The notes under the pieces: generated by a model
What the model was told of the DNA's origin: nothing
Seen by the model: the letters and a program-made list of their open reading frames with translations, nothing else
Database searches by the model: none
Program-made: the position numbers and the translations under genes
Shown: positions 1-12,230 of the stretch, one piece after another
Numbering within the stretch: position 1 is the stretch's first letter
How the letters are laid out: each line of letters opens with the position of its first letter
DNA from: Gavia stellata
Lineage: Eukaryota; Chordata; Aves; Gaviiformes; Gaviidae
Assembly: GCF_030936135.1 (NCBI RefSeq)
Contig: NC_082604.1
Location: 437,501-501,500 of the forward strand
Reading direction: 5' to 3'
Length of the DNA stretch: 64,000 nt

Positions 1-3000
1 TAGAGAAAACGAAGAAGAAGATAGAGAAGAAGAACAAGAAGAAGACGATAGAGAAGAAGAATAAAAAGAAGATAGAGAAGAAGAAGGAAAAGAAGATAGA
101 GAAGATGAAGGTGACAACTATGAAGAAGAAGGAGAAGAGAAGAAGAAGATAGAGAAGAAGAAGAACAAAGAGAAGAAGAAGGAGAAGAAGAAGAAGATAA
201 AGAAGCAGAAGAAGAAGAATATAGAGAATAAGAAGAAGAAGATAGAGAAGAAGAAGAACAAAGAGAAGAAGAAGGAGAAGAAGAAGAAGATAAAGAAGCA
301 AAAGAAGAAGAAGAAGAAGAATATAGAGAAGAAGAAGAAGATAGAGAAGGACAAGAAGATAGTGAAGAAGAAGAAGAAAGAGAAGAAAATGAAGGTGAAG
401 AATATGAAGAAGAAAAAGGAGATAGAGGAAAAGAAGAAGAAGTTAGAGAATAAGAAGAAGATGTTAAGAAGAAGAAGATGAAGTTCTTAGAGAAGAAGAA
501 GAAGATAGAGAAGAAGTAGAAGATGAAGAACAAGAACAAGAATGAGAAGAAGAACACAGAGAAGCAGAAGAAGAAGAAGAAGAAAAAGAAGAAGAAGAAA
601 AGAAGAAGAAAAGAAGAAGAAGGAGAAGAAGAAGGAGAAGGAGAAGAAGGAGAAGAAGGAGAAGGAGAAGAAGGAGGAGAAGAAGGAGAAGGAGAAGAAG
701 AATAAGGAGAAGAAGAAGAAGAAGGAGAAGAAGAAGAAGGAGAAGAAAGAGGAGGAGGGGGAGAAGGAGAAGAAGAAGAAGGAGAAGAAGGAGAAGAAGG
801 AGAAGTGGAAGGAGAAGAAGGAGAAGAAGAAGGAGAAGGAGAAGGAGAAGTGGAAGAAGAAGGAGAAGTGGTAGAAGAAGAAGAAGTGGAAGAAGAAGAG
901 AAGAAGTGGAAGAAGAAGAAGTGGAAGAAGAAGAAGAAGAAGAGAAGAAGTGGAAGAAGAAGAAGAAGAAGTGGAAGAAGAAGAAGAAGAAGAAGAAGTG
1001 GAAGAAGAAGAAGAAGAAGAAGTGGAAAAAGAAGAAGAAGAAGTGGAAGAAGAAGAAGAAGAAGAAGAAGTGGAAGAAGAAGAAGTGGAAGAAGAAGAAG
1101 AAGAAGTGGAAGAAGAAGAAGAAGAAGTGGAAGAAGAAGAAGAAGAAGAAGAAGTGGAGGAAGAAGAAGAAGTGGAAGAAGAAGAAGAAGAAGTGGAAGA
1201 AGAAGAAGAAGAAGTGGAGGAAGAAGAAGAAGAAGAAGTGGAGGAAGAAGAAGAAGAAGTGGAAGAAGAAGAAGAAGTGGAAGAAGAAGAAGAAGAAGAA
1301 GAAGAAGTGGAAGAAGAAGAAGAAGAAAGAGAAGTGGAAGAAGAAGAAGAAGAAGAAGAAGATAGAGGAGAAGGAGAAGAAGACAGAGAAGGAGAAGATA
1401 GAGATGAAGAAGATGAAGAAGAAGATGAAGAAGATGAAAATGAAGAACAAGAAGAAGATATAGAAGCAGAAGAAGGAGTAGCGAAAGAAGAAGATACAGA
1501 AGGCGACGATAGAGTTGAAGAAGAAGATAGAGAAGAAGAAGAAGAAGTTACAGAAGAAGAAAAAGAAGAAGATAGAGAAGAAGAAGAAGAAGAAGAAGAA
1601 GAAGAAGGAGAAGGAGAAGAAGAAGAAGAAAGAGAAGCGGAAGAAGAAGAAGAAGATAGAGAAGAAGAAGAAGAAAACAGAGAAGCGGAAGAAGAAGAAG
1701 AAGATAGAGAAGAAGAAGAAGAAGACAGAGAAGCGGAAGAAGAAGAAGATAGACAAGAAGAATATAGAGATGAAGAAGATGAAGATAGAGAAGAAGAAGA
1801 TAGAGATGAAGGAGATGAAGAAGATGAAGATAGAGAAGAAGAAGATAGAGATGAAGAAGATAAAGAAGAAGAAGATAGAAAAGAACATAAGAAGATAGAG
1901 ATGCAGAAGAAGAGAAGCGAAAGAAGAAGATACAGGAGAAGATAGAGATGAAGAAGATGAAGATAGAGATGAAGAAGATGAAGATAGAGATGAAGAAGAT
2001 GAAGAAGATAGAGATGAAGAAGATGAAGACGAAGAAGATGAAAATGAAGAAGAAGATAGAGAAGAAGATAAGAAGATAGAGAAGAAGAAGAGAAAGGAAG
2101 AAAAAGAAGATGATAGAAAATAAGAAGAGAAGAAGATGAAGTTGATGAAGATAGAAAAGAAGATAGAGAAGAAGAAGATAGAGAAGATGAAGAAGATGAA
2201 AATGAAGAAGAATAATTTAGAAAAGATAGAGAAGAAGAAGAAGAAGAAGAAGATAGAGAAGAAGAAGAAGATGAAGGAGATGAAGAAGAAGAAGTTGTTA
2301 AAGAAGAAGAAGTAGAAGAAGAAGATAGAGAAGCGGAAGAAGAAGAAGAAGATAGAGAAGAAGAAGATAGAGAAGAAGAAGATAGAGATGAAGATGAAGA
2401 TAGAGAAGAAGATAGAGATGAAGAACATGAAGAAGATGAAGAAGAAGATGAAGAAGAAGATGATGAAGAAGAAGATGAAGAAGAAGATGAAGAAGAAGAT
2501 GAAGAAGATAGAGAAGATCATAAGAAGACAGAGAAGCAGAAGAGAAGCGAAAGAAGAAGATAGAGAAGCAGAAGAGAAGCGAAAGAAGACAGAGAAGCAG
2601 AAGAGAAGCGAAAGAAGATACAGAAGACAGAGATGAAGAAGATGAAGAAGATATAGATGAAGAAGATGAAGAAGATAGAGATGAAGAAGATGAAAATGAA
2701 GAAGATGATAGAGAAGAAGATAAGAAGATAGAGAAGAAGAGAAGAGAAGAAGAAGATAGAAAATAAGAAGAGAAGATGATGAAGATAGAAAAGAAGAGAA
2801 GAAGATAGAGAAGAAGAAGAAGATGAAGAAGATGAAGAAATTGTTAAAAAAGTAGAAGAAGAAGATAAAGAAGCGGAAGAAGAAGAAGAAGAAGATAGAG
2901 AAGTGGAAGAAGATAGAGAAGAAGGAGAAGAAGACAGAGAAGAAGAGGATAGAGAAGATTTAGAAGAAGATAGAGAAAAGGAAGATAGAGAAGAAGAAGA

Positions 3001-4070
3001 AGAAGAAGATCGAGAAGAAGAAGATAGAGAAGGAGAAGATGAAGATGAAGAACATAGAGAAGAAGCGGAAGACGAAGAAGAAGAAGACGAAGAAGAAGAA
3101 GAATAAGAATAATAAGAAGAAGAAGACGAAGAAGAAGGAGAAGAAGAAGTAGATGAAGAACAAGAAGAAGAAGATAGAAAAGAAGAAGAAGAAAATAGAG
3201 AAGTAGAAGAGGAAAAAGATGAAGATGAAGAAGATGAAATTGAAGAAGAAGATAGAGAAGTAGAAGATGGAGAAGAAGAAGATAGAGAATAAGCAGAAGA
3301 AGCAGAAGAAGAAGAAGATAGAGAAGATGAAGATAAAAAAGATGAAGAAGAACAAGATGAAGAAGAACAAGATGAAGATGAAGAAGGAGAAGGAGAAGAT
3401 ATAGAGGCAGAAGAAGAAGAAGATAGAGAAGTGGAAGGAGAAGAAGAAGATAGAGAAGCGGAAGAAGATAGAGAAGAAAAAGAAGAAGAGAGAGAAGAAG
3501 AAGATAGAGATTAAGAAGATGAAGAAGAAGCAGAAGAAGCAGAAGGAGAAGAAGCAGAAGAAGCAGAAGACGAAGAAGCAGAAGGAGAAGAAGCAGAAGC
3601 AGAAGAAGAGGAAGAAGCAGAAGAAGCAGAAGTGGTAGAAGGAGAAGGAAAAACAGAAGCAGAAGTACAATAAGAAGCAGAACCAGATGTAGAAGCAGAA
3701 GAAGCAGCAGCAGAAGAAGCAGAAGAAACAGAAGAAGCAGAAGCAGATGAAGCACAAGAAGGAGAAGAAGAAGAAGCGGAAGCAGAAGAAGGAGAAGCAG
3801 AAGCAGAAGCAGCAGAAGAGGGAGAAGCAGCAGAAGCAGAAAAAGAATAAGAAGCAGAAGAAGCTAAAGATGCAGAAGAAGAAGCAGAAGAAGTAGAATA
3901 AGAAGCAGAAGACTCAGAAGAAGCTGAAGCTGAAGAATCAGAAGAAGTGGAAGAAGCAGCAGAGGAAGAAGAAGAAGAAGTAGAAGCAGAGGAAGAAGAT
4001 GGAGAAGCAGCAGTACAAGTACAAGCAGGAAAAGATGAAGAAGCAGAAGCAGAAGCAGAAGAAGAGGTGT
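1..4070. repeat. Long (GAA)n-derived purine array
   Basis: The plus strand is almost entirely A and G for about 4 kb. It is built from GAA triplets varied with GATAGA, GTG, GAT and, towards the right end, GCAGAA units. Sub-blocks differ: about 800-1360 is rich in GTGGAAGAAGAA steps, about 1400-2800 in GATGAAGAAGATAGA, and 3520-4050 in GCAGAAGAA. The many open frames here (E/K/R-rich on plus, S/F/L-rich on minus) follow from the repeat and lack any domain, so I do not call genes. The array runs off the left edge of the window. It lies downstream, in the minus sense, of the last RBBP6-like exon, where the next intron or exon would be expected. Mirror-symmetric purine tracts of this length can form triplex DNA. 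Confidence 0.95.
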
Positions 4071-4281
4071 GTGGTACCGTGGGGTATTTTCCAAAGCTTG
4101 ACACGTATCGATGACAAGCACACTTTCTGCCTTCCAAAAGTTGCTCCGCTGTGCTTCTTGGCCAGTGACGCATGAAAAGCGCTCTTGGGCCTTCCTGTTC
4201 CCCTGTGAACCAATGAAAACAGTGGGACAATGAGCTCTGCTGAAACGCATGAAGCACTGCGTATGTGGAAATAAAACTTAC
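4071..4281. other. Spacer between RBBP6-like exon and purine array
   Basis: This is unique sequence following the GTAAGT donor of the last RBBP6-like exon on the minus strand. The open frame that reads on from that exon shows no similarity I recognise. It is treated as the start of an intron that is soon overtaken by the purine array. Confidence 0.5.
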
Positions 4282-4479
4282 CTTCTCTTCCAACAAACTG
4301 CTAACTGACAGAGAGGAAAATTTAGGAAGTTCAGCGGCACTCACCAGAGCAGCAGGAGGTGTAAGAGTCATGACCGGTGGTGGAGGGGGTGGCGGTGGCG
4401 GCTGCTGCTGCTTTTGCTGCTGAATCAGCTTATGGAGCCTTTTTGTGTAGCCAGTTCCATTTTTGAAGTTGTTCACAGC
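4282..4479 (-). pseudogene. RBBP6-like: RBBP6-like exon after the RING (Q/P-rich)
   Basis: The exon is 198 nt (66 codons) from a CTCTAG acceptor to a GTAAGT donor. It encodes AVNNFKNGTGYTKRL, a Gln-rich run, nine consecutive prolines and ends SSLLEEK. The exon boundary after EEK matches the position I recall in RBBP6. The proline run is shared with the family. The Gln-rich insert before it looks like a local repeat expansion. Confidence 0.85.
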
Positions 4480-4915
4480 CTAGAGGCAGGAAAACATTGA
4501 CAAAATGTAATACGAAACACAGTAGATAGATGAAAAAAAGCCTGCAGAGTAAAATTCCTTGTGTATTCCTGTAAATGCTATCAAGCCTAAAATAAATCAC
4601 CATACAGATCTATGAATACATCACATTAAACTCTGATATTAATGATGGGTAACTCAGAGTATCTGTATTTAAAGTACTTCAGTGTTAGCTCTGAACTTGA
4701 AAGTGAGGCAATCGTGTTAAACAAAAGTGTGACCTGAACTTGCCAGGTTGTCTCTTAACTGTAAGCTTCTGTAACAACAGAGAATGTATTTGAACAGTGA
4801 ATTTGGCCTTATTCAACTCAGCCTTGCTGAAGGAGATTTATATTAAAATTTTCTTCCCTTTCAGCTTTTTACAAATAGCCTTTTCTTACAGTTGACGTAA
4901 AAGTCATCGTGTTAC

Positions 4916-5019
4916 CTTGCATAGGAACTGGTTGGCGATTAAAGCATCAGGAGAAACATCTGTGTGATTACCCGCTGGGCATGTATGTTCCTCGGATTCC
5001 AGTAATGCTGTTCTAATAC
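4916..5019 (-). pseudogene. RBBP6-like: RBBP6-like exon with RING finger C-terminal half
   Basis: The exon is 104 nt from a CACAG acceptor to a GTAACA donor. Two bases complete a split Cys codon, then it reads IRTALLESEEHTCPAGNHTD and continues to DALIANQFLCK. It supplies the late part of the RING finger, but the exon carrying the first Cys pairs is not seen upstream. Where related RBBP6 has a further Cys (CPTC) this copy has CPAG, so a zinc ligand also appears lost. Confidence 0.85.
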
Positions 5020-6456
5020 CTGTGAATCATTAGAATCATCAAAACACTTTTTAGCCAAACGAAGGAAATTTGGGGGGTTCTAATCAATCATAAAAACACG
5101 TATATGATTAATGGGTGAATATGGACTTGAATTCAGAGCATGAAGTTCTAAATGTTCAATAGTGTAAAAAATTCCTAGCATCAATTCTATATCCTTAAAA
5201 TAAAGATGAAAAGTCAAAACCGCTACATGGTAATTTTTATCCTCTCGGCACTATTTTGAAATGTGTAGTTACACACTGTTTTCGAGCCAAGTGTCAAATC
5301 AAGATCGAGACCATTACCAGTCAAGTATTTCCTTGTGTTACTTATTCATATTTTAGGAGCAGAATGAGAGCATTTTAAAACCTGAAGAAAAATGCTAACC
5401 CTTTTCCAAATGTAAATTCAGAGTGGTGGTATACTAAAAAAGGCTTAACCTTTGGGAAATTAAAGCAGCATCCAACCCTCGAGTCACCCAGATCCAAACA
5501 TGGACTGCAGGCAGAAGTTAAGAAAAATGGCAGGGATTTGACCCACAAATGCACCAGGCTCCAACCTTGTGCCAGAATTTGTATACCAGGTTTTAGACAT
5601 TTTCATTTGCAGGCAAACTACTAAACTAAACTGCTTTGTCAGGTAACGTGGAAAGATCAAAGGCAGACCTTCAGAATACCACTTTGTGTAGCAACGATAT
5701 TTAAATTTACAGCAATCTATTAAAGGCATTTATGTACTCAGAGGGGCCCAAACAATATCGCTTCAATGATACAGTCTTAGGAACAAAGACCCAAGTATTT
5801 AAGGACATCAGAAGGAATCATTTAGCTGCACAGAACTGCCCTCAAGAGGTATGGGATAGGTTTGTTTGGGTATTTCTTTGAACCCCCAAGCCAAAAGTAA
5901 GAAACAGTACCAAGTTTAATAATCATGGATTCTCCGTGGGTTTTGATAACATTCTCAAAAACCATTAGGCAAAAAAAGTATTTAAAAACAAAAGCTAAGT
6001 GATACAATGTCAAAATGGCAAAAAATACACTCCAATCAATTTTTATTGCAGGAAACAAAAAGCACACAACCACCTAGACCAACATCCATATTACTAGCTG
6101 TAGGCAGACAGCTGTAGAACGTGGCGCCATGTTCAGTTGTGCAAACCTTGAGCCTACGTGATCTACAAACGATCGTACGTTATCCGTAGAGCACAAAGTC
6201 ATTCAGGAAATATTCTGGCATATTCAATATGAAATACAATGCATTACTAGGCACAAGCACCAAGATTCACTTTACAACTGTGCAATGGCATGACTCAGTT
6301 TTTCCTTTGCTGAACCAACTACATGGTATTTACAACACAGACTATGTTTTACTGGGAAATACATTAAGTTAATGGTTGGAAAATTAATACAAGGCTTCAT
6401 TGTTGAGATCTAAGTGCAGCGTGTAGAAAAAAGTCTGAGATTGTGTTTTTACATAC

Positions 6457-6493
6457 CGCTTTTGGTGTTCCACTCACTGGCTCAGTTCGACTT
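6457..6493 (-). pseudogene. RBBP6-like: RBBP6-like exon 3 (short linker exon)
   Basis: This is a 37-nt micro-exon flanked by TTCTAG and GTATGT. It encodes SRTEPVSGTPKA, matching the RBBP6 segment just after the DWNN domain. It ends in phase 0. The next exon visible in the window (5019-4916) needs an incoming phase of 1, so at least one exon is missing between them. Confidence 0.85.
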
Positions 6494-9159
6494 CTAGAAG
6501 AAGAAATAAAGGTGATCAGAACTTAAACTAAAGTACTTGTACCCAACATCAAGCAGTGAAAACAGATTATAAAACCTCAACATCAAAACATTCTGTTCTG
6601 ATAGTCTAGTGACTGTGGAAATTTATTCATATACATAAATACTTCTCTCTTCGTACATTCAGTGCAACTAAAAAAAAAACCCCAAAATCCCATTTCTGCT
6701 TTGTCACAAATTACTCTAAGACTTACAGATGTAGAACACAACAGTGCAAGACAAAGTCCTCAGATATTTTGTCTCTGCTGCATACGTATCGAAAATATGA
6801 AGTCTGTACCACGGTTTTGTGTTCTTAAATAATCAGCCATCAACATATGAAGGTAACTTTAGCCACCTGTATATCCCCAGTATTACAAATAGGTACCAGA
6901 GAGAGTACTTTAGTCTCTAAGAAGGAACAGGGGTAGTCGAGACCCTTTGAAGTGCAAGTTTACTTAAGGGAAAAAAATCAGTCATCTGACAGAGAAATAA
7001 CAACAATGTCAGCAGCAGAGTCTTTAGAACAGTGTTTCTTTGTGGAAGCCTAAGCACTGTGTTCAGGTATCGACTGCACTTAGCCATGAAAGTGCCAAAA
7101 TGCTACATGCGTTACATATGCTATATTGGCTAAAAATGGTAGTAGAAATGTCACCTGAAAGCAGTTCCTAGGATTTTGTCCGATTTAGGAGTCCCATGAC
7201 AAAAACACAAAAGGTCTTAATTGCCAGCATGTGCTTTAAGATAATCTTGAAAATGCTACAATATCTTAGGAAATATCTATTACATTTGAAACCTTGCTGA
7301 GCTTCCACATACTCATTGATCTCTATTTGCATGCTGCTCATCACGAATCGGACATGCAACCATTGATACAGTTAACAAACCATTCATACATCATCCAAAG
7401 CATCCCATGAGCAGAGGCAATTCAAAGGCTCCTATGGACCTGATGTACAAAAAGAAAGGCTCACGCTTCCTGCCACTGCTAGAACACCACCAGGCTCGCA
7501 GCTACAGCCACGTACCTCCTGAAGATGAGGAAGTACGAGGAAACACTTTAGATTGCCACACGATGGTTTCTTCATCCATTGACCTTGAAGAACATACTCC
7601 AAGGCGAGTAACGCATTTTGAAGGCCTCTCCACCATTACAGCCCACATTCATCATCCCCAAATGTTAACCACTCTACCAGTTGTTTCTGCAATGTTTTCA
7701 GCTGAAGGAATAGAAAGCTAATCTGCCTGGTTAATTTTCAACGTTAGAACAGCAGTGCCATTCCTTCCTTATCCCCACATCCAGCTATTTCTTTGATCTT
7801 TGATGCTAGCAGCACCTATCCTCTCCTTTTAGGGCAGCATTACAACAGCAGGAGAGGGTGCCATCCAACCAGAAACGGAGGATGCACTGACAAGACAGCA
7901 CTAAGCATACATATTTCAATTAATCTCCCAAACAAAGCCATGTTTATAAGAACCATGCTGTGGCATCCAGAATTGCTAGGGAGTGCCTGAAAGCACTGCA
8001 GCAACTACTGCATACATGCAGAGCCACATAAATTCATGGGGTTTTGCTTGCAGATGCTTCATGGGCACCAGGATGCTGCTGTACTGTTTGTTCGAGACAC
8101 ACTGTAACTCATCAGTCTACTTTATTTCTTGAGAACCAACATCAGAAAGGCACGGCAAAACCACAAGCTAGTAATACCTACTGATTGTGGTGAAGAGGCA
8201 TATCTTTAAGGTGGCTGGAAAACATGGCCATTCAAACAACGCTAATGTAGCTGCTACAGAATGGGACTGTAGGAATATGTAAATGACAGCCATAATCCTG
8301 TAGTCAGGATTGCATTTGAATAGCTGTAATTTTAATCAATACACCCGATTCTCTGTCCTCTGTAAACCTTAGGAACACAGAATTAAAACCTGGAGCACAG
8401 ATAATCAGCTTAGGGTAAAAACAGACATAGAAATACAACTCCTAACATTTGGTAAGGTGCTGCACTGCTTACTGAGTTTCAAGTTTGGAAAGGATTAACT
8501 GTTCCTTCATCATACTCACACACAAGGCAATCCACTTTAGCATATTGTTCTTTTTCTCTTGCCTGAAACCGGCGTTCTCTTTAGGAAACTAACAGGAATC
8601 ACTTATGAATGGAACTTCTTGTTTGCATGGTTCGCCAGCTGGTAGCCCTTGGTCTTTATAGCTGGTACGCAAAACACCCATATTTGGGGCGTACGAATAC
8701 CTGCCGTATCCCGCCCCCCCCCTTCCCCAAATGCAAGAAATAGGCAAACACTCAGACTTGGACTCTTCTGAGATGGGAACAAATTATAAGTTTACACTAC
8801 AATGCGAATCTGTCTTTACTATAAAAGCAATAAAAGCAAACACATATAATAAGGAATCTCTCCACCGAGAGGGAACAGAATCTGCAACCTGGCTCTCAGA
8901 ACAATCAACCCCAAGAACAAACCCAACAGATTCATTTTACAAGTTACCATTGTTGGAGATGGAACTCCATGTCCCCGCAGGCTGAAAAATGTCAGTCTAC
9001 TTTGGGACAGATACGTTAAAATCTACCCCACGACAACAAAAATTAACAGCAGCTTTAACAAGAAAGAGACAATCTGAATGCCTCTGTAAACTAATAGCCA
9101 CAAAAAAGTTAATACACTGAAACCCCTAACAAAGAATACAGTACATTATAGATACTTAC
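6494..9159. other. RBBP6-like intron 2, no further gene seen
   Basis: This is AT-rich sequence between two well-defined exons of the minus-strand RBBP6-like fragment. Short open frames on both strands have no recognisable content. I see no RNA gene or mobile element with confidence. Confidence 0.6.
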
Positions 9160-9259
9160 GGAACATAGGTTTTGCTGGTAGCTTTAACTCCTCCAACAGG
9201 GATTCTTCTAACAATTACCGACGAGCTCTTAGGAATCGGGGCATTACCATGTGGGTATT
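9160..9259 (-). pseudogene. RBBP6-like: RBBP6-like exon 2 (DWNN domain)
   Basis: The exon is 100 nt, from a TTTTCAG acceptor to a GTAAGT donor. It encodes a segment with PIPKSSSVIVRRIPVGGVK followed by ATSKTYV, the conserved end of the DWNN fold. Its phase joins exactly to the exon at 11555-11720 and to the 37-nt exon at 6457-6493. This exon-intron structure rules out a retrocopy. Confidence 0.9.
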
Positions 9260-11554
9260 CTGAAAACAACATAAACACAGACAAAAACATTAGTCAATTA
9301 ATGAGAATGTATATTAATATGTAATTGCGTAGCCCTTCAGAGAATCCCTTTACAGACATTAAAGCAAAACTTTATAGGTAACATCGCGCCGTTATCATCT
9401 CAACACACTAACAGTACATTTCAAGAAATCTTCACGTTTGATAATCAAACACAAGCAGCAAAATATTTCTCTTTTTTTTACAATAGTTTGAATGCCAACA
9501 GCAAAATGGTCTCAAAGGTCACTAAAGAAGAGTCTGCTAATGCACGAGGTTCTCTCCTGATCTAGCTTAAGTTGCTTTTGCTTCCGTTAGGCTACAAAAC
9601 CAATAGATCTTCGGAGCAAAACAAACCACAGCAAAGTCTCACCTGCGTAAGCCAGATTCTAAAGCCTGACTAGCTTGCCCTGCAACAAACCAGGCACTTA
9701 GCTAAAGCATGAAAACTCCACGCCGTCACTTTCATAGCTGTTAACTAAAAACGATGCACCTCTGCTGCCAGTGCTCCAGGCTGACAGAACACAGAAGAGA
9801 GCCTGCCACCGCTGCCTATTTCTTGGAGCTTAATCCATCAACAACCACACTTCTCAGCTGCTCAGTGCTTTACATTTAAATGGAAACAAAACTGGCAGGG
9901 CTAGAATTTGGATCGCAGAAGTTTTGGGGGGGTTTTGAGCTTGATTTCACAAGCAGGGCAAAACTGGCTCAAACTAAAGGGGCATTTCCCCTCTTTAGCT
10001 TTTATTGAAGGTGAAGTGGAAAAAACATAGGCTAAAAAGCTAACTTTTTTTTTTTTTAATAGGAAAGGACTAAAGCTGGAGCGCTATTCCTGAAGTCCCT
10101 GGAAATTTTTGTTTGCTCAGTTTGAATTTAACAGATGCCAGCTTAGTCTAACAGCTCTCAGACTAAACGGGCATCTCCCACCAGGAACCTGCTCCCTGCA
10201 GGCAGCAACATCCCCTGGCAACTACCAGGACCTGCAAAGCAGTATCACTCTGCCTCAACGCATGACTCAACATCTGCAAAGCGAGCAGTGACATCATGCT
10301 CAACAAGGCTACTTTTCACACGTGTCCAAGCAGAGCTCCAATAGAAATGTTCAACAAAGCTGGAGGTAACAACATTGTGGATTCCTATTCCCTAGCAGCA
10401 CACCACTTGTTTTAGTGTCAGTGATGGCCAGTACGTGGCTACTGGGCTTTTGTCAATCTGACCTGTGATTAAAAATAAGGATTCAATTAACTCAGAAAGC
10501 TTACAAGAGCACAGGAAGATTTGGGTGTTCTATTAAAGTCCAGAGCAGAAGAGACACAAGGATCTGAAACTTGCTACCTATTCTACAAGAAAATAGTAGG
10601 CTTGAAAGAGTCAAGGGGAAGAAGTATTTCAACGAATGAATGGAGGCAGACAACTTAAACAACAGCTACTTTGACTGCTGCCTCATACTGAAGAATTGAT
10701 GACTTCTCTAAGAACATTTCTTATGGATATTCACCACAAGTGTTCTGCCATAAAACTTCAGTACTGCCCTGAGGTGGTTAACACGTGGTGCCAGGAAAAG
10801 AAAAACAAGGTTAGAAATCAATGAGAAAATGATGCTCAATAGCATCTGAATGGCAATGTCTTTGGTGTAGAAAAGCAGTTACGTTAACATGAAATTCCAA
10901 AGGATAATTTAGATACAGAGAATACTCACGTGCAAGATGGCCCCAAAATGGGGATAGTGAGCACTTTCTGCAACAGCCACAAAACCACTTTTCCAGTGCA
11001 GTGGGGTAAAACAAGTTGAAGACAAAATTCAGTCACTCAAACCACTTTTCTTCTTCAAATTAGCCATCTATTCTATCACTTTCAGCTTTCTCTGCCAGAT
11101 TTCAAAGAAATCTGGCACGTTTGTTATTACAAGGCATCCTCCCACGTTTCCTTACCATTTTACCTAGAAGAATTCCAGGAAACCAAAACGTTTGTAAGCA
11201 CTACCTGTTGCACATCAATGATGTATTCTTCTACGCATAGCTCTGTGTCTAAAACACGGATCTGAAGGTAGTTGTCAGAACAGCAGCTACGAAAGAACAG
11301 CTCTGTGAGGCCCCCAACACAAGTCACAGCTACCGATCGTGGCCAAATCGCATTATGGTTTCCCACACCGTTTAATCCCGGGAGCCCCTTGCCCCGCACA
11401 CGCCGGCGGGATGGGCCCCAGGCTGACTCACGCTGCGTGGGGATGAGCCACAAAGAGCAGAGCGCTGCTCCTGCAGACGCAGCCAGCGCAGGGCGGTCTG
11501 CGATGCCGCCAGCCGGGCGGTGCCTGAGGCCCCGTGCCCGCCACCCCCACGCAC
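9260..11554. other. RBBP6-like intron 1, no further gene seen
   Basis: The intron lies between the first and second RBBP6-like exons on the minus strand. It is ordinary AT-leaning sequence with short poly-T and poly-A runs. No coding match was recognised. Confidence 0.6.
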
Positions 11555-12230
11555 CTTCTGTAGCCTGGGCGTTGGTGATCTGCAGGTGGCAGTTGGCCGC
11601 CTTCAGCTTCTCGCGGCCCATGATCTGGTGCTTGAGGTCGCGCAGGGAGATGTGGAGGCCGTCGAAGGTGACCGCGTCATAGTTCAGCTTGGGGGAGAAC
11701 TTGTAATGGATGCACAACGTGGTCGGGGCCAGGCGGTGCCGGCTCCACAAAGGCGTCTACCGTGGCAGACGGCGTCATGGCCTCTGCGCCAGGTTAGGAC
11801 CCACAGCGGCTCGGGGAAAAAAACCACTGAGGGGATCAGGGCAAGCAGCGCAGGCTGAGATCAAGCTCCTCCTCGCAGCGGGGTCGGGCAGGCAGACAAC
11901 TGGGAGAGGTCCCCGCGGCCCTGGCTCGGCCTCTGCTCTCTCTCCTGCATACAGCGCTCCCAGGCCCGACCGCTCGCCATGGCGACTCGGGGCCCCCCAG
12001 CGTTCCGCTGAAGGGTTTCCCGGCCGACAACCACACGGGCCGCTGCCAGCGCATCACTGCAAAGGCACACCGCACCCACCCCCTGCCCCACGTAACCCAG
12101 CACACTATGACAAAAGGACCGCATCACGTGGGCGTGGCGGCCCCACCCTCTTCATCCTAACGCCGAGCACCCCCCAGGGGAGAGCCGTTACCGGTCGGCG
12201 TCACCAACTGGTTGCCACTATGGGCCTATA
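11330..12230. promoter_or_regulatory. CpG island at the RBBP6-like 5' end
   Basis: This is GC- and CpG-rich sequence covering the first RBBP6-like exon and about 500 bp upstream of it on the minus strand. It includes a CACGTG E-box near 12125 and GGGCGTGGC GC-box text beside it. It ends abruptly at about 12230 where ERV sequence begins. It is probably the inherited RBBP6 promoter, and whether it is active here is unknown. Confidence 0.6.
11555..11720 (-). pseudogene. RBBP6-like: RBBP6-like exon 1 (DWNN domain start, ATG lost)
   Basis: The exon encodes about 55 residues matching the RBBP6 N-terminus, including KLNYDAVTFDGLHISL and QIMGREKLKAANCHLQITN. It ends GAAG before a GTGCGT donor in phase 1, which fits the next exon. 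The first three codons read ACG TTG TGC where vertebrate RBBP6 has ATG TCN TGY. The first in-frame ATG is internal, at QIMGREK, and would remove more than half of this exon's part of the domain. Initiation at ACG cannot be excluded. Confidence 0.85.

Larger units (their letters stand above)
4282..11720 (-). pseudogene. RBBP6-like: RBBP6-like gene fragment, five exons, broken
   Basis: RBBP6 is a nuclear E3 ubiquitin ligase with an N-terminal ubiquitin-like DWNN domain, a CCHC zinc knuckle and a RING finger. Five exons match it on the minus strand: 11720-11555, 9259-9160, 6493-6457, 5019-4916 and 4479-4282. All have AG acceptors and GT donors. Exons 1-3 keep the DWNN domain (LNYDAVTFDGLHISL, then SSSVIVRRIPVGGVK). 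The fourth has the RING end and following helix (IRTALLESEEHTC, DALIANQFL). The fifth has AVNNFKNGTGYTKRL, a Q-rich stretch and nine prolines, ending LLEEK. The codon where the family starts with ATG is ACG (11718-11720), with an in-frame stop just upstream. I find no zinc knuckle and no first half of the RING between 6457 and 5019. Joining exon 3 directly to exon 4 is out of frame. The rest of this protein of about 1,790 residues is not in the window. It is most likely a duplicated, decayed copy. Confidence 0.85.

Noticed and set aside
118-3757. Long Ser/Phe/Leu-rich and Glu/Lys-rich open frames
   Set aside because: They are direct translations of the purine array, with no domain or composition of a real protein.
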